A stretch of 64,000 bases of DNA, from NCBI GenBank assembly GCA_007922195.1, contig ML681963.1, forward strand, positions 133,555,764-133,619,763. Reading direction: 5' to 3'. Shown in pieces: positions 1 to 12,034 of this stretch. Origin of the DNA: Podocnemis expansa. Its lineage: Eukaryota > Chordata > Testudines > Podocnemididae. The translations under genes and the position numbers were made by a program. Position 1 is the stretch's first letter, and the number at the start of each line of letters is the position of its first letter. Under the pieces are notes generated by a model. The model ran no database searches, was not told the DNA's origin, and saw nothing but the letters and a program-made list of their open reading frames with translations.

Positions 1-698
1 TTACAAAAGCTCTTATCTTGAAGTAGTTTGGAATTTGGAGTCCAGAATGGAGCAGACTCCTGAGAAACAAGGCTTCTGAGGTGACAGCCATTTTGTGGCA
101 CTATATTCTTCCAGCCCCACAGGAATTCAGTGGGCTTTAAAAAGATTCCAAATGACTGTAATGATATGGTATCAGGTCCTTAATTAGCAAATTAATTCTG
201 ACCTTGTCAGCATAAGTTTACATGCTTTCTTTTTCCGTAAGGTATGCAAACAGCATAATAGTCCTTATGGGAAATTCTCAGGAGGAGCCTGTTACATTTG
301 CCTGCTGATGGACAAATCAAACACATTTTCTCCCTATAGAAAAATGCAAAGGAAACTCCATAAATGCAATGATGCCTTGTTTCCTTACCCTTAACAGTTT
401 GTGTTGTGGACAGTATGGCAATTAGAGGAAGGAATAATCTTCCTCCTGTTTTTCCTTCTTTGTCCATTCTGCTCCCTCATTCAAACTTCCTGCCACCTCA
501 CTTTGGTTTGTTTTTTTCTCCCTCCACATGTACAAATGCCCATAGTCTTCCTCTTGCAGCCATACACCCCAGCTTCACAATTTGCACCTTTAGAAGGATA
601 GAAGAAGTAGGTAGGGCAGCATCCTGCATTCGCTACCTCTGCTTCTAACACAACCTTTCTTGAAACCAAGGCAGCATCCAGGCAAGAAGAAGAGTCAT
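1..698. other. no gene recognised
   Basis: AT-rich sequence with short overlapping open frames on both strands and no recognisable protein similarity, splice-bounded exon or repeat end that I can name. A pyrimidine-rich stretch lies around 430-540. Confidence 0.6.
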
Positions 699-701
699 CA
701 T

Positions 702-1119
702 GACTATGTCTACCCTAGCAAATTGGTTAGAATTAAGGAGCCTTAATTGGAACTAATTTGCTCCCTGTCTACACTAGGCTTTGCCTAGTTCAAACTAAAA
801 AACTTTTTCATTCGAACTAAGCAAAGCTTAGTTCAAAGTAGTTAGCTTGAATGGTAGGTTCAAACTAACTGCTTAGTTTGAATTTATTTTGAACTTTAGT
901 TTGAACTAGCATGATGTAGTCATGCTAGTTCAAACTAAATAAGTTTGAACTAGTGGTTTGTTCAAACTAACCACATGTTTTTAGTTCAAATTAACTTTTA
1001 GTTCAAACTAGGTATGCTTTTTTAGTTCAGACGAAAGAAACACTTAGGTTGAACTAACTTTGAACTACTTAGTTCGGAATAAGCAAGTCTGAACTAAGCA
1101 GTTATATGTAGATGTAGCT
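702..1119. mobile_element. Harbinger-type MITE, TAGTTYRAACTA palindrome family
   Basis: The termini are GACTATGTCTAC on the left and GTAGATGTAGCT on the right, which are imperfect inverted repeats. The element is flanked by an exact 3-bp duplication CAT (699-701 and 1120-1122). The body consists almost wholly of the palindrome TAGTTYRAACTA in both orientations, and one copy retains the central CG (ATTCGAACTAA). The middle, around 890-950, is a long inverted repeat. There is no coding capacity. It matches the element at 43068-43481 in ends and motif. Confidence 0.85.
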
Positions 1120-1122
1120 CAT

Positions 1123-2740
1123 ATGACTTTGCTGTCAGTGGTCTGCAGTACTGCCATAAAAGTAATATTTTATCATAGTTTCCTTTTCTTCTTAATATGA
1201 CAATTCTCAATGCGAGCCTACATGCATAATCTTCTAGTTTTTCTCTACATTTCTGTGCTTTTTTGTTCTACTCTGTTTGCTAACTAATATATTGGATAGT
1301 CATTTTTTTTCCTGTTAGGATTCCATGTTAGCCTTCACTCTGTAATTCCCCAGTAGTGAACAGTGCATGATCAGGATCTGTCCTCCATTTTTGGCTTACT
1401 GAAGATCATGAGTCCAGAAGAAATTTTTATTTTGAATATGTGTGTTGCAAATCCCATCAAAAAAACAGATGTGTGGGCAAATGTAGCTTTGATGAACAAG
1501 CCTAACCATAAATTTGCCTTTTATCAACTATAAAGTTAGTAGGCTTATTAATGCATGCATATGCAAATTAATTGTCAAATTAAATTATCTAATTTGGCAA
1601 CTATAATGTTAGCAGATTTATTAATATGCATATATTCAAATTAATAAATCAATATATAAGTGATGGAAAGAAACCTAGGCATGCTCTGTAATTTCTTTTA
1701 AGATGCTTGCTGTATTACTAGTTTCAAGCAAAGTTGGTGACATTCCAGTGTTCTGTTGATAACCACATTACCCAAGACCAGAGACCATGGGAACAAAAAG
1801 AAAATGGCATTGTAGAATATGCAAGAAAGTTATTTGTTTTCATTCCTTTGCAAGATGAGTGGTATTGCAGGATGATATAGACCAGAACTCATTGTTAATG
1901 CATAATTGCTCAGAAGTTCTCAGAATAAAATGAGTCTCTGGAAATTCAGCTTTCAGAGAAGGTCAAGAGCATCAAACTGCTTCTGGCCACTATTCTTCAG
2001 TCTGGCAGCCTAGTCTGTATTTTTCTCATTCTCTAGCTAGGAATATCCACCAACAAAATCCACAAAAAAACAAACAAACAAACAAACAAAAAAAGATTCA
2101 GCCTTCAAGCTAAAATTTGTTTTGAGAAAGTATTTATTGGATTAAGGTGACATCAGTTGAAAGGGATACAGTCAAAACCTGAAAACTAAGTAGTTTCAGA
2201 CACTGAGTTAAAATAAGTTGCACGTATTACATCTTCCCCTTTGACCCTCTGCCGAATTTCACTCTTTCCTATTTTATTTTTAAATTACCCTCTTCTAGTT
2301 ACTGTGTGAAAGATGTGCCCCAAAATGAAAACTAACTAAATGCATGATACTGCCCATCCCATTGGTATAATTTGAGCATAAGTGGTAGCATCAGGCCTTA
2401 AGAAACAATGTAAATAGAAATTGTCTATAATGAAAGAATTGTTAAATGTAGAAAGTAAACTAAAAGAAATATATTTTTTCCTCTATACCGTTCATCTATA
2501 AGAAGATAATATTGCTTTTAATACTTGTAGGTATGCAGCTTGAAGACAGGAAAGTGAGGTTTCTTTAAATTGATGATATCCCTGTAATTATTCCATGCCA
2601 CATCACTTTTCCCCTAGCAAATCCTGTTCTATTCTTTTCATTTGTTAATCAGAATCTCTTGAAAGAGGTGTAGAGTCAAACTTCCCTGTATTTATTTCCT
2701 TCCAGTCTGTAAGTTCCCACATCTTAAAAGCATTTGACAA
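1123..2740. other. no gene recognised; AT-rich with a (CAAA)n run
   Basis: I see no coding frame of note. Near 1510-1650 are partly repeated AT-rich segments containing TTAATATGCAT-like words. A (CAAA)n simple repeat sits at about 2067-2091. Confidence 0.55.
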
Positions 2741-2822
2741 AGTGGGATTTTGTCCCACAAAAGCTCATGCAATAAATAAATTTGTTAGTCTTTAAGTGCC
2801 ACGGTACTGCTTGTTTGTTTTA
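2738..2822 (+). mobile_element. Penelope-like 3' tail fragment, sense
   Basis: Contains the tail seen repeatedly in this window: a GTGGGATTTTGTCCCAC-type hairpin, AAAGCTCATGCAATAAATAAA, then TTGTTAGTCTTTAAGTGCCAC and CTTGTTTGTTTT. The orientation matches the tail following the GIY-YIG remnant at 47952-48206. It is a single copy, not an inverted dimer. Confidence 0.75.
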
Positions 2823-2837
2823 CTAATAAGTCAAGCG

Positions 2838-3250
2838 TTCCAGACCTTTAATCATTCGTGTCGCTCTTCTCTGGACTTTCTACAACTCCTTCATATCTTT
2901 ATTAAAATGAGTACCCAGAACTGGACACAAAGCTTCAGTTGAGGCCTAATCAGGGCTGAGTAGAGCAGAAAAATTACTTCTCATGTCTCACTTACAATAC
3001 TCCTGTTAATACATCCCAGAATGGTGTTTGGTGTTCCTAGGCAGTCATTGCCCTGTATATATGTGCAATGGATTGTTCTTTCCTAAGTAAAGTATTTTGC
3101 ATTTGTCTTTATTCAATTTCATTCCATTTACCTCAGACCATTTCGCCAGCTTGTCCAAATCATTTTGAATTGTGATCCTGTCCTCCAAAGTACTTGCAAC
3201 CCCTCCCAGCTCGGTATCATCCACAAAATTTATGTGTACTCTCTCTTTTC
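2838..3250 (-). mobile_element. CR1 LINE 3' region, minus strand
   Basis: The plus strand reads as the reverse complement of a CR1 3' region. It carries the words GCTCTTCTCTGGACTTTC, CCAGAACTGGACACAA, TTGAGGCCTAATCAG and CCCAGCTCGGTATCATCC in the order known for CR1 antisense copies. No open reading frame survives. The copy stops abruptly where GC-rich sequence begins. Confidence 0.85.
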
Positions 3251-3896
3251 CTCGCCTTTTTAGCCCCAGCCTAGTGCAGTGGAGTAGAGCACCCTTCAGG
3301 TTGGCCAGTGGGACAGAGCTGCAGCCTCACCTCATCCACTCCAGCCCCAGAGCCGACTAGATGGCAAAGCAGAGCAGCAGGTTCAGAGGGCCGCAGGCCA
3401 GAGCACCAGACCCCCTTCCCCTGCCCTCCTCTCCAGCCCTGGAGCCAGCTGGTGGGGTGGATGGAGCAGAGTGACAGGCCCTAAGCCAGCCAGCAGGGCA
3501 GAGCAGCAGTCCCCCATCCCACAGTTATGCCACCCCTCCCCACCCCTTGCTTCCTCTACAGTTGAGCCAACTGGGGTGGGAGCTGAGTGGCAGATCCCCT
3601 TCAGCACCAGCGCCCAGTCTCCTCCCCTCTTTTTCCCCCAATTTCTTTCCCTTTTGTCTGTGCCAGCCCAGCCCTTCCCCTAGCTATGCCACCCATGTCC
3701 CCACTACAAGGATGGACCCCTGTACCCAGGGCAGTTGGGGGCAAATGCTGCGATTTCTCCTGCTGTGTGCAGTGAGGTGTGAGTCCAAGGTGGAGCACAA
3801 AAGTAAGCTTTGCTCCCAGGCACCACAGACCATAGGCCCCCAGACTGAGAAAAAATTCCAATGTGGCCCCTTACGTGAAAATGTTGGACATCTCTG
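3251..3896. mobile_element. GC-rich hAT-type element, 3' end clear, 5' end unresolved
   Basis: The right end, AAAATGTTGGACATCTCTG, preceded by AATGTGGCCCCTTACG, is the same as the right end of the complete hAT MITE at 11056-11396. The interior is GC-rich and repeats words such as CCAGCCAGCAGGGCAGAGCAG. The short open frames on both strands are low-complexity proline/serine-rich shadows. I could not find the left terminal repeat or the matching 8-bp duplication (the right flank is TTTTAACC), so the left boundary is only a composition change. Confidence 0.5.
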
Positions 3897-4061
3897 TTTT
3901 AACCCATAAATTAGGAAGATGTTCTGAAGTTAAACATAGTTTTAATCTGAGCATTAAGTATTCTACCCAGTGATTTGCAGCAGACTGAACTAAAAATTCA
4001 GGTTGGGTTTTGGTTAACCCAGTCACTTAATACATGAGAGATTTAGTAAAAATATGTAGAA

Positions 4062-4210
4062 GTGTCTGGTGGATGGGGTACTGGACTGTGAGTCAGGAGA
4101 CCTGGGTTTTATCATCAGCTATTTGACCTTGGGCAGGCCTTGTCCTGTCTCTGTGCCTGTTTTCTCTCCCACCTTTCATCTGCTTTGTTTATTAAATTGT
4201 AAGTACTTTT
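4062..4210 (+). repeat. MIR-like tRNA-derived SINE
   Basis: Reads TGGACTGTGAGTCAGGAGACCTGGGTTTTATC, then TTTGACCTTGGGCAGGCC, then TCTGTGCCTGTTTTC. This is the order of the MIR consensus (box B-like region, the conserved central core, then the CTGTGCCTCAGTTTCC-like segment). It is an old, diverged copy. Confidence 0.75.
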
Positions 4211-4239
4211 CAAGTTTTTGGAAGATATTTAAGCATTAG

Positions 4240-4440
4240 GTAGGAAGCTAGGAACCTAAATTTCATTTTCAAAGGTGATTTAGGCACATGGCAGTCAAAA
4301 TTGCATTGCCAGTTGATAGGATTTAGGTCCCAACAGTTTGATTACATTTGAAAATGGGACTAGATTCCTAAATCTGTTAGGTATTGCAGTGCTGAACACA
4401 GCAATGCCTGAACATCTGAGGCTTTGGGTCAGGGCAGTCT
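4240..4440. repeat. unclassified amniote repeat with TAGGNNCCTAAA words
   Basis: Contains AGGAACCTAAATTTCATTTTCAAAGG, TTTAGGCAC and TTTGAAAATGGGACTAGATTCC. The same mixture of CCTAAAT, TTGAAAAT and TTAGGC words recurs at about 17760-18050 and 50110-50290, so I treat it as an old dispersed repeat. I cannot name the family. Confidence 0.4.
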
Positions 4441-7400
4441 CTCATTATATGTCCATGTCCATGTAACTCAGCTGGAGCTCTGAGCACTACTATAATTCAA
4501 GTCATTTTTTGTAATTATAGATCCATATCTGGTGTTTGTTTGCTTACAGCCCAAATAGAAGCTGAATCCCACACACAGGTATCGTAGTGAACAAACAGTT
4601 GAAAGGCCTTTCTTTTCCATTCTTTAGTAGAGAAGAAAGTGTAGGCGAGAAGTGGCAAGGTGTATCTAGCCTGTTTATATGACTTGCACTTTCTATGAGT
4701 GTCTTGGCTACTTAGTTGTTTTTTGTGGTTCTACTGTGTTGAGTAGGTTACCTAAAAAGTGGATATCTCAATTGGTTTGTGGATGTGACTTTCTCTCATC
4801 AAGTATTTGAGGCATTAATGGAACTAAACAGGCTTTATGGAAACCAGCAAAGACCGTATGCTGCTCACAAGCCACATTAAAAAATGTCAATGTGTGAGAC
4901 AGAAGTTGGAATGTTTTATATTAAATGCGCATCCGTATCCAAATAAAGCCTAAAGAGCTCAATCCTGGAATCAAGCTGACATGCATAGTATCTTAACTTA
5001 ACTACTTAAAAATGACTTCTGGTTCAGTCAATGTCTTGAAAAGGAAACTTTACAGAGCATGCTTCCAAAAGCATCCTTCTTACACAAGGCGCACATGCAC
5101 ATGCGCGCGTGTGCGCGCGCACAAACACACGCACACACAAGGCTAGTTTTTCTTGAATGTCATTGGACTCCATCAGTTATAAATTAAACATCCAATACTG
5201 ACTTAGAGCTAGATTTTTAATTAGTATTTCCCCATAAGAGAAACTACATGGGTGAGGTAATGTTTTTTATTGAACCACATTTTGTTGGACACTCAGACTG
5301 AGGCCAGATTTTCAGAGGACGGTTGCTTAAAGCTTTCTAAAATTTAGATATCTTTAAAGCTTCTCCTATTAGGCACTCCAAATCACCTGTCACCGTTGGA
5401 TAATCTGTGCCAAAGTTTATTTCTTCAGCTATATCATCTTAGATTATGATTTTTTTTAGATCAGGCAGTTAAGCAGGACCATGCCTAATCATGTATGTCA
5501 CTACTGCAGAAGTGAAAAGGTGGAACTAGGTGATCAGTTCTGAACTAATCCTACTGTATGATATAAAGAAAAGCTTTGCTGAGTAAAAGAAAGATTACTT
5601 CAAAGGGATAGAGAGTAACTATTATTTCCAGTCTTTTGGCTGAATTTCAGAGCAGTACTTACATTTTGTTATGCCTAAATTCCCTGTAATTTCTTTTGGT
5701 AAGTAAAATTATTTTCGTGGCCCATCTTTACCATAATTCTTGCCATGTATGCCACTATAAAATAGCTGCTGAATTCTACCCTTGAGGTGACTGCACTTTG
5801 GAGATTGTCAAGTGCTTCTGGCATGCAGTACTTGTAATGCGCTTTGTAATCCTGCGTGGTTGAAAGGTGCCATATAATTGTAAAATTTCATTTCCTTTCA
5901 ATTAGTAGCTGATTACGTTTGATGAGCTCCAATATTGTTTCCTCCATGCAGATTATGAGTCAACACAGTCAATGAGCTGTGAAATTCTCTCACATACTGA
6001 AACAATAGACAATGATTAAAGAACAGCTAATCTGTTCATAACAAATGAATCCCACTGATCATTACAAAGTGAGGGAATCGCCTAGTTTCTTGTTGCCCAT
6101 GGGTTGGCCAAGGATAGATTGATGATTGCAGGTAAATATGGTCACTGCTTGTTGATATTTTCCCAATAGGAAATTGCAGAAGCTAACCAAAAATATGAAT
6201 GAACAAGTTAGAAAATGTGTCTGTTTTGCAAGGTATATTGTAATGTAGTAAAAGATAAAAAGTGCACACTGCAACATTTATGTGGGAGGGTTTTGTAGCT
6301 AGCTGGAATAAGAGAGGCAGCACCTCTCTACATAATTGCAGAGAAGGGGGAAGGTGTACGGGAATGGATAGGTAGGGCAAGGACTGGAATCTATTGGGGC
6401 CAGGTCATGAAGAGTCACCGCACTGCTTTTGCTGCTGTCTGGAAGAATGGGGGGGGGTGATATTTATACCCCATGCAGAGTTTGAAATGCCCTATTTATA
6501 GGTTGCCAGCACCCCTCATGAACTTGGCAAAGGGACTGGGTTTCCTCTTGACCGCTGTAGACATTATGCTAGTTGCTCTTTTCCAGTGGGTTCTGGGAAG
6601 GAACAGTTCCCTTATTGCCAGAATGACTGAGGTAAGGTGTGGTTTTTCATCTTCTTCACAACAGGTGTAGGAGGAGGGGATGATAGATTATCATGTTACA
6701 GTTTAATACATACATTTTTTAGCAGATGTCCAGTGCAAGTATTCAGTATGGAAAGGTTACAGTTTTCATATTTAAAAAAGAAATCCCTTAAGGGAGTTGA
6801 GAAAGGAGGGGTTGGAGCTCTTACATCTCATATAATGGAGAACCCATATCCTTTTTTTCCTAACCCTCTTTATGGGGGTTAAAGAAGATAGTTTGGGGCT
6901 TCCTACATCTGGAACAACACAGTGCAGACTCCCATCCCTTTATACCCACTTTCACCTCATAGAAGGGAAAGGTGGCAGTGTCCTAGCAGGGGCATAACCA
7001 AGACCTGGTTGGGGATTATGTGGAAAAGATCATGCCATGCACTGTGCAAGTTGCTGCAAGGAATTCCTAGAAATATTAAGAGAATAAATTTACAGTCTAG
7101 TTAAACTGCATCCATTGCTGCCTGTCTTCCTTCTGGCATGGCCAGATATTGTGATTTCTATCATAGATTGCATATGCTGTATGCACACTCCATGACATGT
7201 TTATAATTAACAACATGCTTGGATGTTAAAGATTATGTCCAAGTATATTGTTGTGGTACTGAACTTTGCCACTATTGCAATAACCTGGTAAGTGTACATC
7301 AGTCAACCCACTTATAAAGCACACAGACTGGTAGTCATTCTGAGAGCCAGAGCACCAAAAGCAGTTTCACTATTTGTCCAGCAACCTCATTAAAGAGTTG

Positions 7401-7574
7401 AATATGAGCTTATTATACATATTCTTCTTTCTTCACAATGAGAGCATTGCAGTGATGGTACGATGAGACGATATTTACAGTAAGCAGCTGGTTCTTGGTC
7501 AGCTAACCCCATTTCTATTTCTTCTTGAGAATAAGAATGGAAGATTGGTCTTGTAGTTGAGGCATTTGCCTTAG
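4441..7574. other. no gene recognised; alternating purine-pyrimidine tract near 5090
   Basis: AT-rich with short random frames only. A (CA)/(CG) tract with potential for left-handed DNA lies at about 5092-5140. A run of seven or more G is at 6450-6457. The stretch 5880-6060 is lower in obvious repeats and looks like ordinary unique sequence. Confidence 0.5.
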
Positions 7575-7830
7575 ATTCTATCAGGAAATCTGGTTTAAGT
7601 TCCCATTTTGGGCTCAGATTTCCTGTGTGATATTAAATATACCATTTAAATTCTCTGTGTCATGGTTCTCCCCTCAGTTAAAGTGGGTGATAATTATTTT
7701 ATCCTTCCCCTTGTCTGTTTCCACTACTTGACTGCAAGCTGTTCAGTGTAGTGATTGTTTCTAAAGTGGCTAATGCAAGGGTGCAATAATGTATGCCAGC
7801 TCCTTTCGGTGCTACTGTAATAGAAGGCAT
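7575..7830 (+). repeat. MIR-like SINE, diverged
   Basis: The order TTCTATCAGGAAATCTGGTTTAAGTTCC, then TTAAATTCTCTGTGTC, then AGTTAAAGTGGGTGATAATTA follows the MIR layout (box B region, the CTCTGTGCCTCAGTT segment, the AAAATGGGGATAATAA segment). It is heavily mutated. Confidence 0.55.
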
Positions 7831-10185
7831 CTGCAGAATATTGCACTATTTTTGTCCACCAGAGTCTGTGAGGGATAAAGTCAAGCCATCTGTGTTTCTA
7901 GAAGAAAAAAAGTACAAAGAATTGGTAAGATCATAAGTGTCCTGGTGGGTTATGGAGTTTCTATGGTTATTATTTATTTTTCATTTAATGGGATTTTTAA
8001 TGACCTCATTTTCTAATTAAGATGCCAAGTATGAGAAATGAGAGATGGTTTCATGGTTCGTGTCCTATTGAATCACCATCTTCACTGCAGTAAATGCAAA
8101 ATAACTTTGCTTTCAACTTAATAGTGTGATGGGGATGAAAACAGAGAAAAACTTACTATAAATGAACATAAACTGTCAGAGGGAGGAAAGCCAATGTGAC
8201 ATCATCTCCACTGCTTCTTACATGGAGAAAGCCTGTCCACAAGAACACTGTATGCTCAGGGGTATATGGCAGGACAGGGGAAGGGGTATTCCTAGAGGAC
8301 AACTGCTGTTCTCAGCTCCATTACCTCACAGTTACCGCCCAGTAAAACTGCACAGATGTATCTACTGGAATAGACAGGGATCATGTCAGCATGAATTCTT
8401 GTAGATTCCTGCTATTCACATTCAGCCTTCTCTGATGGGTGTTGCAGTGAAGGCCTGGCAAAGGCAGAGATATTGGCAGCATAAGCCCTACACCCTGCGC
8501 CAGGAACTTTGGGGGGTGGATTTCGCAGCCTCAGTCACACCATCCTCCACCTATATGAAGCTCAGATTCTGGTTCTATATATTGACTGAATGAATTTTGC
8601 CCAAAGTAACTTACTGGTTCAGAATTCAAGTGTGTAATTCAGCATAGCAGCACCAAAGCTCTGCTAGTGAACAGCAGGTAAGAGGCTGGCACTAGTTTTG
8701 TTTTTTATTCAGACAGTTGACCTTTGACTGGATGATCTTGAATGAACTGGGCAAATAAATTGGAAGTTTGAGGAAAAGGTTTAGCACAAAGTTCTTCATC
8801 AAACCATGAAATTCATTTCTAAAATTGTGTGCCCATTTAGAGGAAGCAAAGTTTTGTATTTTCACAAAAGGTTCAAGGGCCCAGTTTAGCAAAAAATTCA
8901 TGTGTCTTTAAGCCCGTTCTTGTTCGGCACAGCATGTAAACAAATACTTAAGTCACCTTGAAGCACATGCTTAAAGTTAAGCATTTAATTACTAGAATGG
9001 ACTTAAAACATGCTTAAACTTAACCATATGTTTAATGATTGCAGTGAACTAGCAATTTACCAGAGATTTTTTAATAGTTTTGTTTCATATTTGAACCTCA
9101 AAGCCTTAGTTTTGAGGGGATTTTAATGAAAGTTAGCACCAATCTATTTTCCCAGCTGCCAGTGAGCTTCCAAGAACTGAGACTTGCAAATGCTAGTATG
9201 AGAAGATGGTTTACCTTTAGTATACTTCACAGAAAACAGAGATATAAAATGCCTGTTAAATCATCTGGTCCATGCTCCTGCAAGTGCATGATTCTTATAT
9301 GTGTACATATGTATTCTTTTTAATAGCCTACCAGTTAAGTAGCATGTACTAATTTTTCCTAAGAGCAGTCTAACACATCTAATTTCTGTAATTTCTACCT
9401 ATGGTTTTCCTCTTAAAGGTAATTTGTTTCCTTTCAAGTAATTAAGAACAGTACATTCTCATTCACATTAAGTCAACGAAAAGACTGACAACGAACTAGT
9501 TTGACTCCACTCTTATCAGCATTTTATGGAAATTAGAAGAGAAAACACCATACTGGGGCCTTTAGAATTGCCTTAAGTTGTTTTCAATACACAACTGAGC
9601 CTGTTATCACTGTTATGATTACAATAGCGAGAAAAAATCTACCCTAATGTGTGACACATCCATTTTTCTGCCAAGACCCATCAAGGTGCTATCTATTCTT
9701 GTAGTATTTAATGGTATTTTTGCAGAGGTGAGTAAATAATATTTGGGAGATCTGCTTAAAACTTTTATTGTATCAAAATAACATTATATGAACAAATACT
9801 TGAAAGGGATCTGTTGTTTCGTGAAACATATTTTAATTTGATTTACCAAACATTATTCATTCCCCATCACTTCATTTAAGAGGCTCGTTATCTGTTAACT
9901 ATTCCTTGCCTTTTTGGAAATGTATTCCTTTCCCAAGTGCATGTTCTTTTCTAAAAGCCTATTGAGGAGCCATGTAATTTTTTTTGAGTGTGCAAGAACT
10001 TCAAAACCCCTTAACCATTTAATATGGTGCCAATTTTGTGCTGTTTTTTGTGTGGGTGCTGGGGTCTGTCAGATCACAATAACTTACATGTTTGGGGTCT
10101 AAATTACTATGCAGAATAACATCTGGTTTGAAATAGTATGTGGAAAAATAAAATAAAATAAATAGTATGTGGAAAAATACAAAAA
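7831..10185. other. no gene recognised
   Basis: AT-rich. Around 8930-9020 is a partly palindromic segment with repeated ACATGCTTAAA / TTAAGCAT words. A similar segment recurs near 16420-16500 and 23490-23515, probably an old dispersed element. No exon-like frame was seen. Confidence 0.5.
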
Positions 10186-10245
10186 ATAAAATAAAAAAAA
10201 TAAATCTGTTAGTCTCAAAGTGCCACACGACTCCTTGTTGTTTTT
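10186..10245 (+). mobile_element. Penelope-like tail fragment, sense
   Basis: Reads ATAAATCTGTTAGTCTCAAAGTGCCAC followed by GACTCCTTGTTGTTTTT, the terminal tail of the Penelope-like family in this window. It is preceded by an A-rich tract with (AAAAT)n character at 10143-10203. Confidence 0.65.
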
Positions 10246-10470
10246 ATGTGGAAAAAAGCATTAATCCATAGAGTGTGTTGGGAATTTTTCAACAAAACAT
10301 TTTTTTTGTTGGAAACTGCTTATTAATCAAAATAAACTTTTTGAGGAAACATTGATTTTGATTAAATATTTATTGGGAAAGTTTCTACAGGTGAAGGATA
10401 GACCTTCTGGTGAGAGGCCAGCCCAGATTCGCCAAAGGACATGTGGTTAAGACACTGTCACGTCAGATAT

Positions 10471-10602
10471 GAACAGAATCGAATCAAATCATAGGGTTGG
10501 AAGGGACCTCCTGAGATCATTGAGTCTACCCCCCAGGGGCTTGAATCCAGGACCATCTGTATATTAAGCAGAGGTGCTATCCACTACACTATGGCGACCA
10601 AA
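10471..10602 (-). mobile_element. tRNA-headed SINE with CR1-type tail
   Basis: On the minus strand the element begins GGTCGCCATAGTGTAGTGGA (RNA polymerase III box A-like, TAGTGTAGTGG). It continues to GGATTCAAGCCCC (box B-like), then runs into GGAGGTCCCTTCCAACCC, the typical CR1 3' end. A tRNA-like head on a CR1 tail is the layout described for tortoise/cryptodiran turtle SINEs, whose transposition is attributed to CR1 machinery. The terminal repeat around 10471-10493 (GAATC/GAATCAAATC) is the decayed CR1-type microsatellite tail. Confidence 0.8.
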
Positions 10603-10689
10603 CTTTAAGTGTCTGCTCTGTCTACATTGAAATCAATCAGTCTGTGGACCAATGATTAGTTAATTGTTTATACAAAGTTCAACAGCTCT

Positions 10690-10880
10690 AACAAGAGAAA
10701 CTGACTCTGTCCTAGCAGTTAGCGCATGCACCTGGGACATAAAAACTCTGGGTTCAATTTCTCATGCTAACTGAGGTAGAGCAGGAACTTAAGCATGGCT
10801 CTTCTATATCTCAGGTGAATGCTGTAATGACGGGCTGACTCACTATTCTGGAGTTGCCCCTCTCTTGCATGTTATTGCAT
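10690..10880 (+). repeat. possible second tRNA-derived SINE
   Basis: AGCAGTTAGCGCATGCACCT resembles a box A region, and CTGGGTTCAATTTC, 40 bases on, resembles box B. The following sequence is not assignable. It may be a decayed SINE; it cannot be a working tRNA gene because no acceptor stem closes. Confidence 0.35.
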
Positions 10881-11055
10881 GAAAGGATCTCAATTTTGCT
10901 CTAAAACAGAAGGAAAACAAGTTTAAAAAACTTGACATCTTTGATAAAACAGAAATATTGTTTCTGGGCCAGTTCTACCAACCATTTTATTTCTTACTAT
11001 AGAACAATAATACTTGGTTCATCCAAGAATCTGAGAATTAGGGAACATTCTAAAC

Positions 11056-11396
11056 CAGGCTTGTCCAACATGCGGCCCAGGGGCCAGAATCTGGCTTGCC
11101 AAGGGCTTTTATCTGGCCCACCAAGAGCTGCTACAAGAGCCTGTGAGCTGGGGCTGGCTCAGGCTATGTGGAATATTCCATATTGCTACATCAAGTGTGT
11201 GGGCAGACATTGACAATTTATGCAAGCAAAAGCAATGCCAAATATCACACTGATCATTATTTTATTAAAGTTTATTAATTAAGATCAATTTGTGTGTCTT
11301 ACCTATGTTTTATCTATCAAAAATTTTCTCACCAGCCCCCTGACTGAGAAGAGAATTGCAGTGTGGCCCCTCACCCAAAAAGGTTGGACACCCCTG
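11056..11396. mobile_element. hAT MITE with perfect 8-bp target duplication
   Basis: The left end is CAGGCTTGTCCAACATGCGG and the right end is GGTTGGACACCCCTG, which reads CAGGGGTGTCCAACC on the other strand, so they form terminal inverted repeats. The flanks are exact 8-bp duplications TTCTAAAC at 11048-11055 and 11397-11404. It is 341 bp long with no transposase. The inner end TGCAGTGTGGCCCCTCAC is shared with the element ending at 3896. Confidence 0.93.
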
Positions 11397-11419
11397 TTCT
11401 AAACCTGAATTAAGGCTCA

Positions 11420-11590
11420 CAATATTACTGTGAAGTAGATATATATCATTATACCCATCCATTTAACAGACAAGACAATTGTTTCCCAGTGAATAGCCCA
11501 AAATCTGACAGCAAGTCTCTTGGCAAATCTGGAAATATAACCTTCACAGAGTCCAACTCCCATTCCTCTCACCTAACTTTAAGCCACACA
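11420..11590 (-). repeat. MIR-like SINE, minus strand
   Basis: CCATTTAACAGACAAGACAA, then AATAGCCCAAAATCTGACAGCAAG, then TCTGGAAATATAACC is the reverse-complement order of MIR (the GAGGCACAGAGAGGTT and GGATTTGAACCC regions). Diverged. Confidence 0.55.
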
Positions 11591-11746
11591 CTTTTCTATT
11601 AAGGTAATATTTTTGTACATACATATGGTATCTTCTATCAGAAGTTATTAAAGTACCTTACGGTAATTGAAGAAGTAACTGCGAAACTCCCATTGGCTTC
11701 ACTGTAGAGCTGGGATTTTAACCAAGGATATTAGTACAACAACTAA

Positions 11747-12031
11747 GCCGTAGTCTGTACTTGGGCAGCTTTTCAGCATCAGTTAACAGTCATTTACGCA
11801 AGGTGCATAAAATGCCTTGCATAAATGATGGTGACTTCTTAAGCCACCCCTACACACTGGGAAAAGCTGACCACAAATCCCTTGCAGTCGGCTTTCCCCA
11901 TGCCTCCTGGCCCACAGGACTTCCAATGCCAACTTCCGGGATTGCTCCAGCGAGTTCAGACTTGCTGCTTAGCGATCCCGGAACGCCAGGATGATGGTGG
12001 TGATTTTGCCGCTGTCATTGAAGGCATACCC
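11747..12031. mobile_element. probable Harbinger-type MITE with TAA duplication
   Basis: Flanked by TAA at 11744-11746 and 12032-12034. The right terminus GAAGGCATACCC corresponds to GGGTATGCCTTC on the other strand; the left terminus is GCCGTAGTCTGTACTTGG. The ends match only loosely. The interior is more GC-rich than the flanks and contains the small inverted repeat AGGTGCATAAAATGCCTTGCAT. No coding capacity. Confidence 0.5.
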
Positions 12032-12034
12032 TAA

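Noticed and set aside
3547..3909. 120-codon plus-strand frame
   Set aside because: Lies within a GC-rich hAT-type element and translates its terminal repeat; no known protein.
10540..10602. tRNA gene on the minus strand
   Set aside because: Box A- and B-like motifs are present, but the sequence runs directly into a CR1 tail and no acceptor stem closes; it is a SINE.
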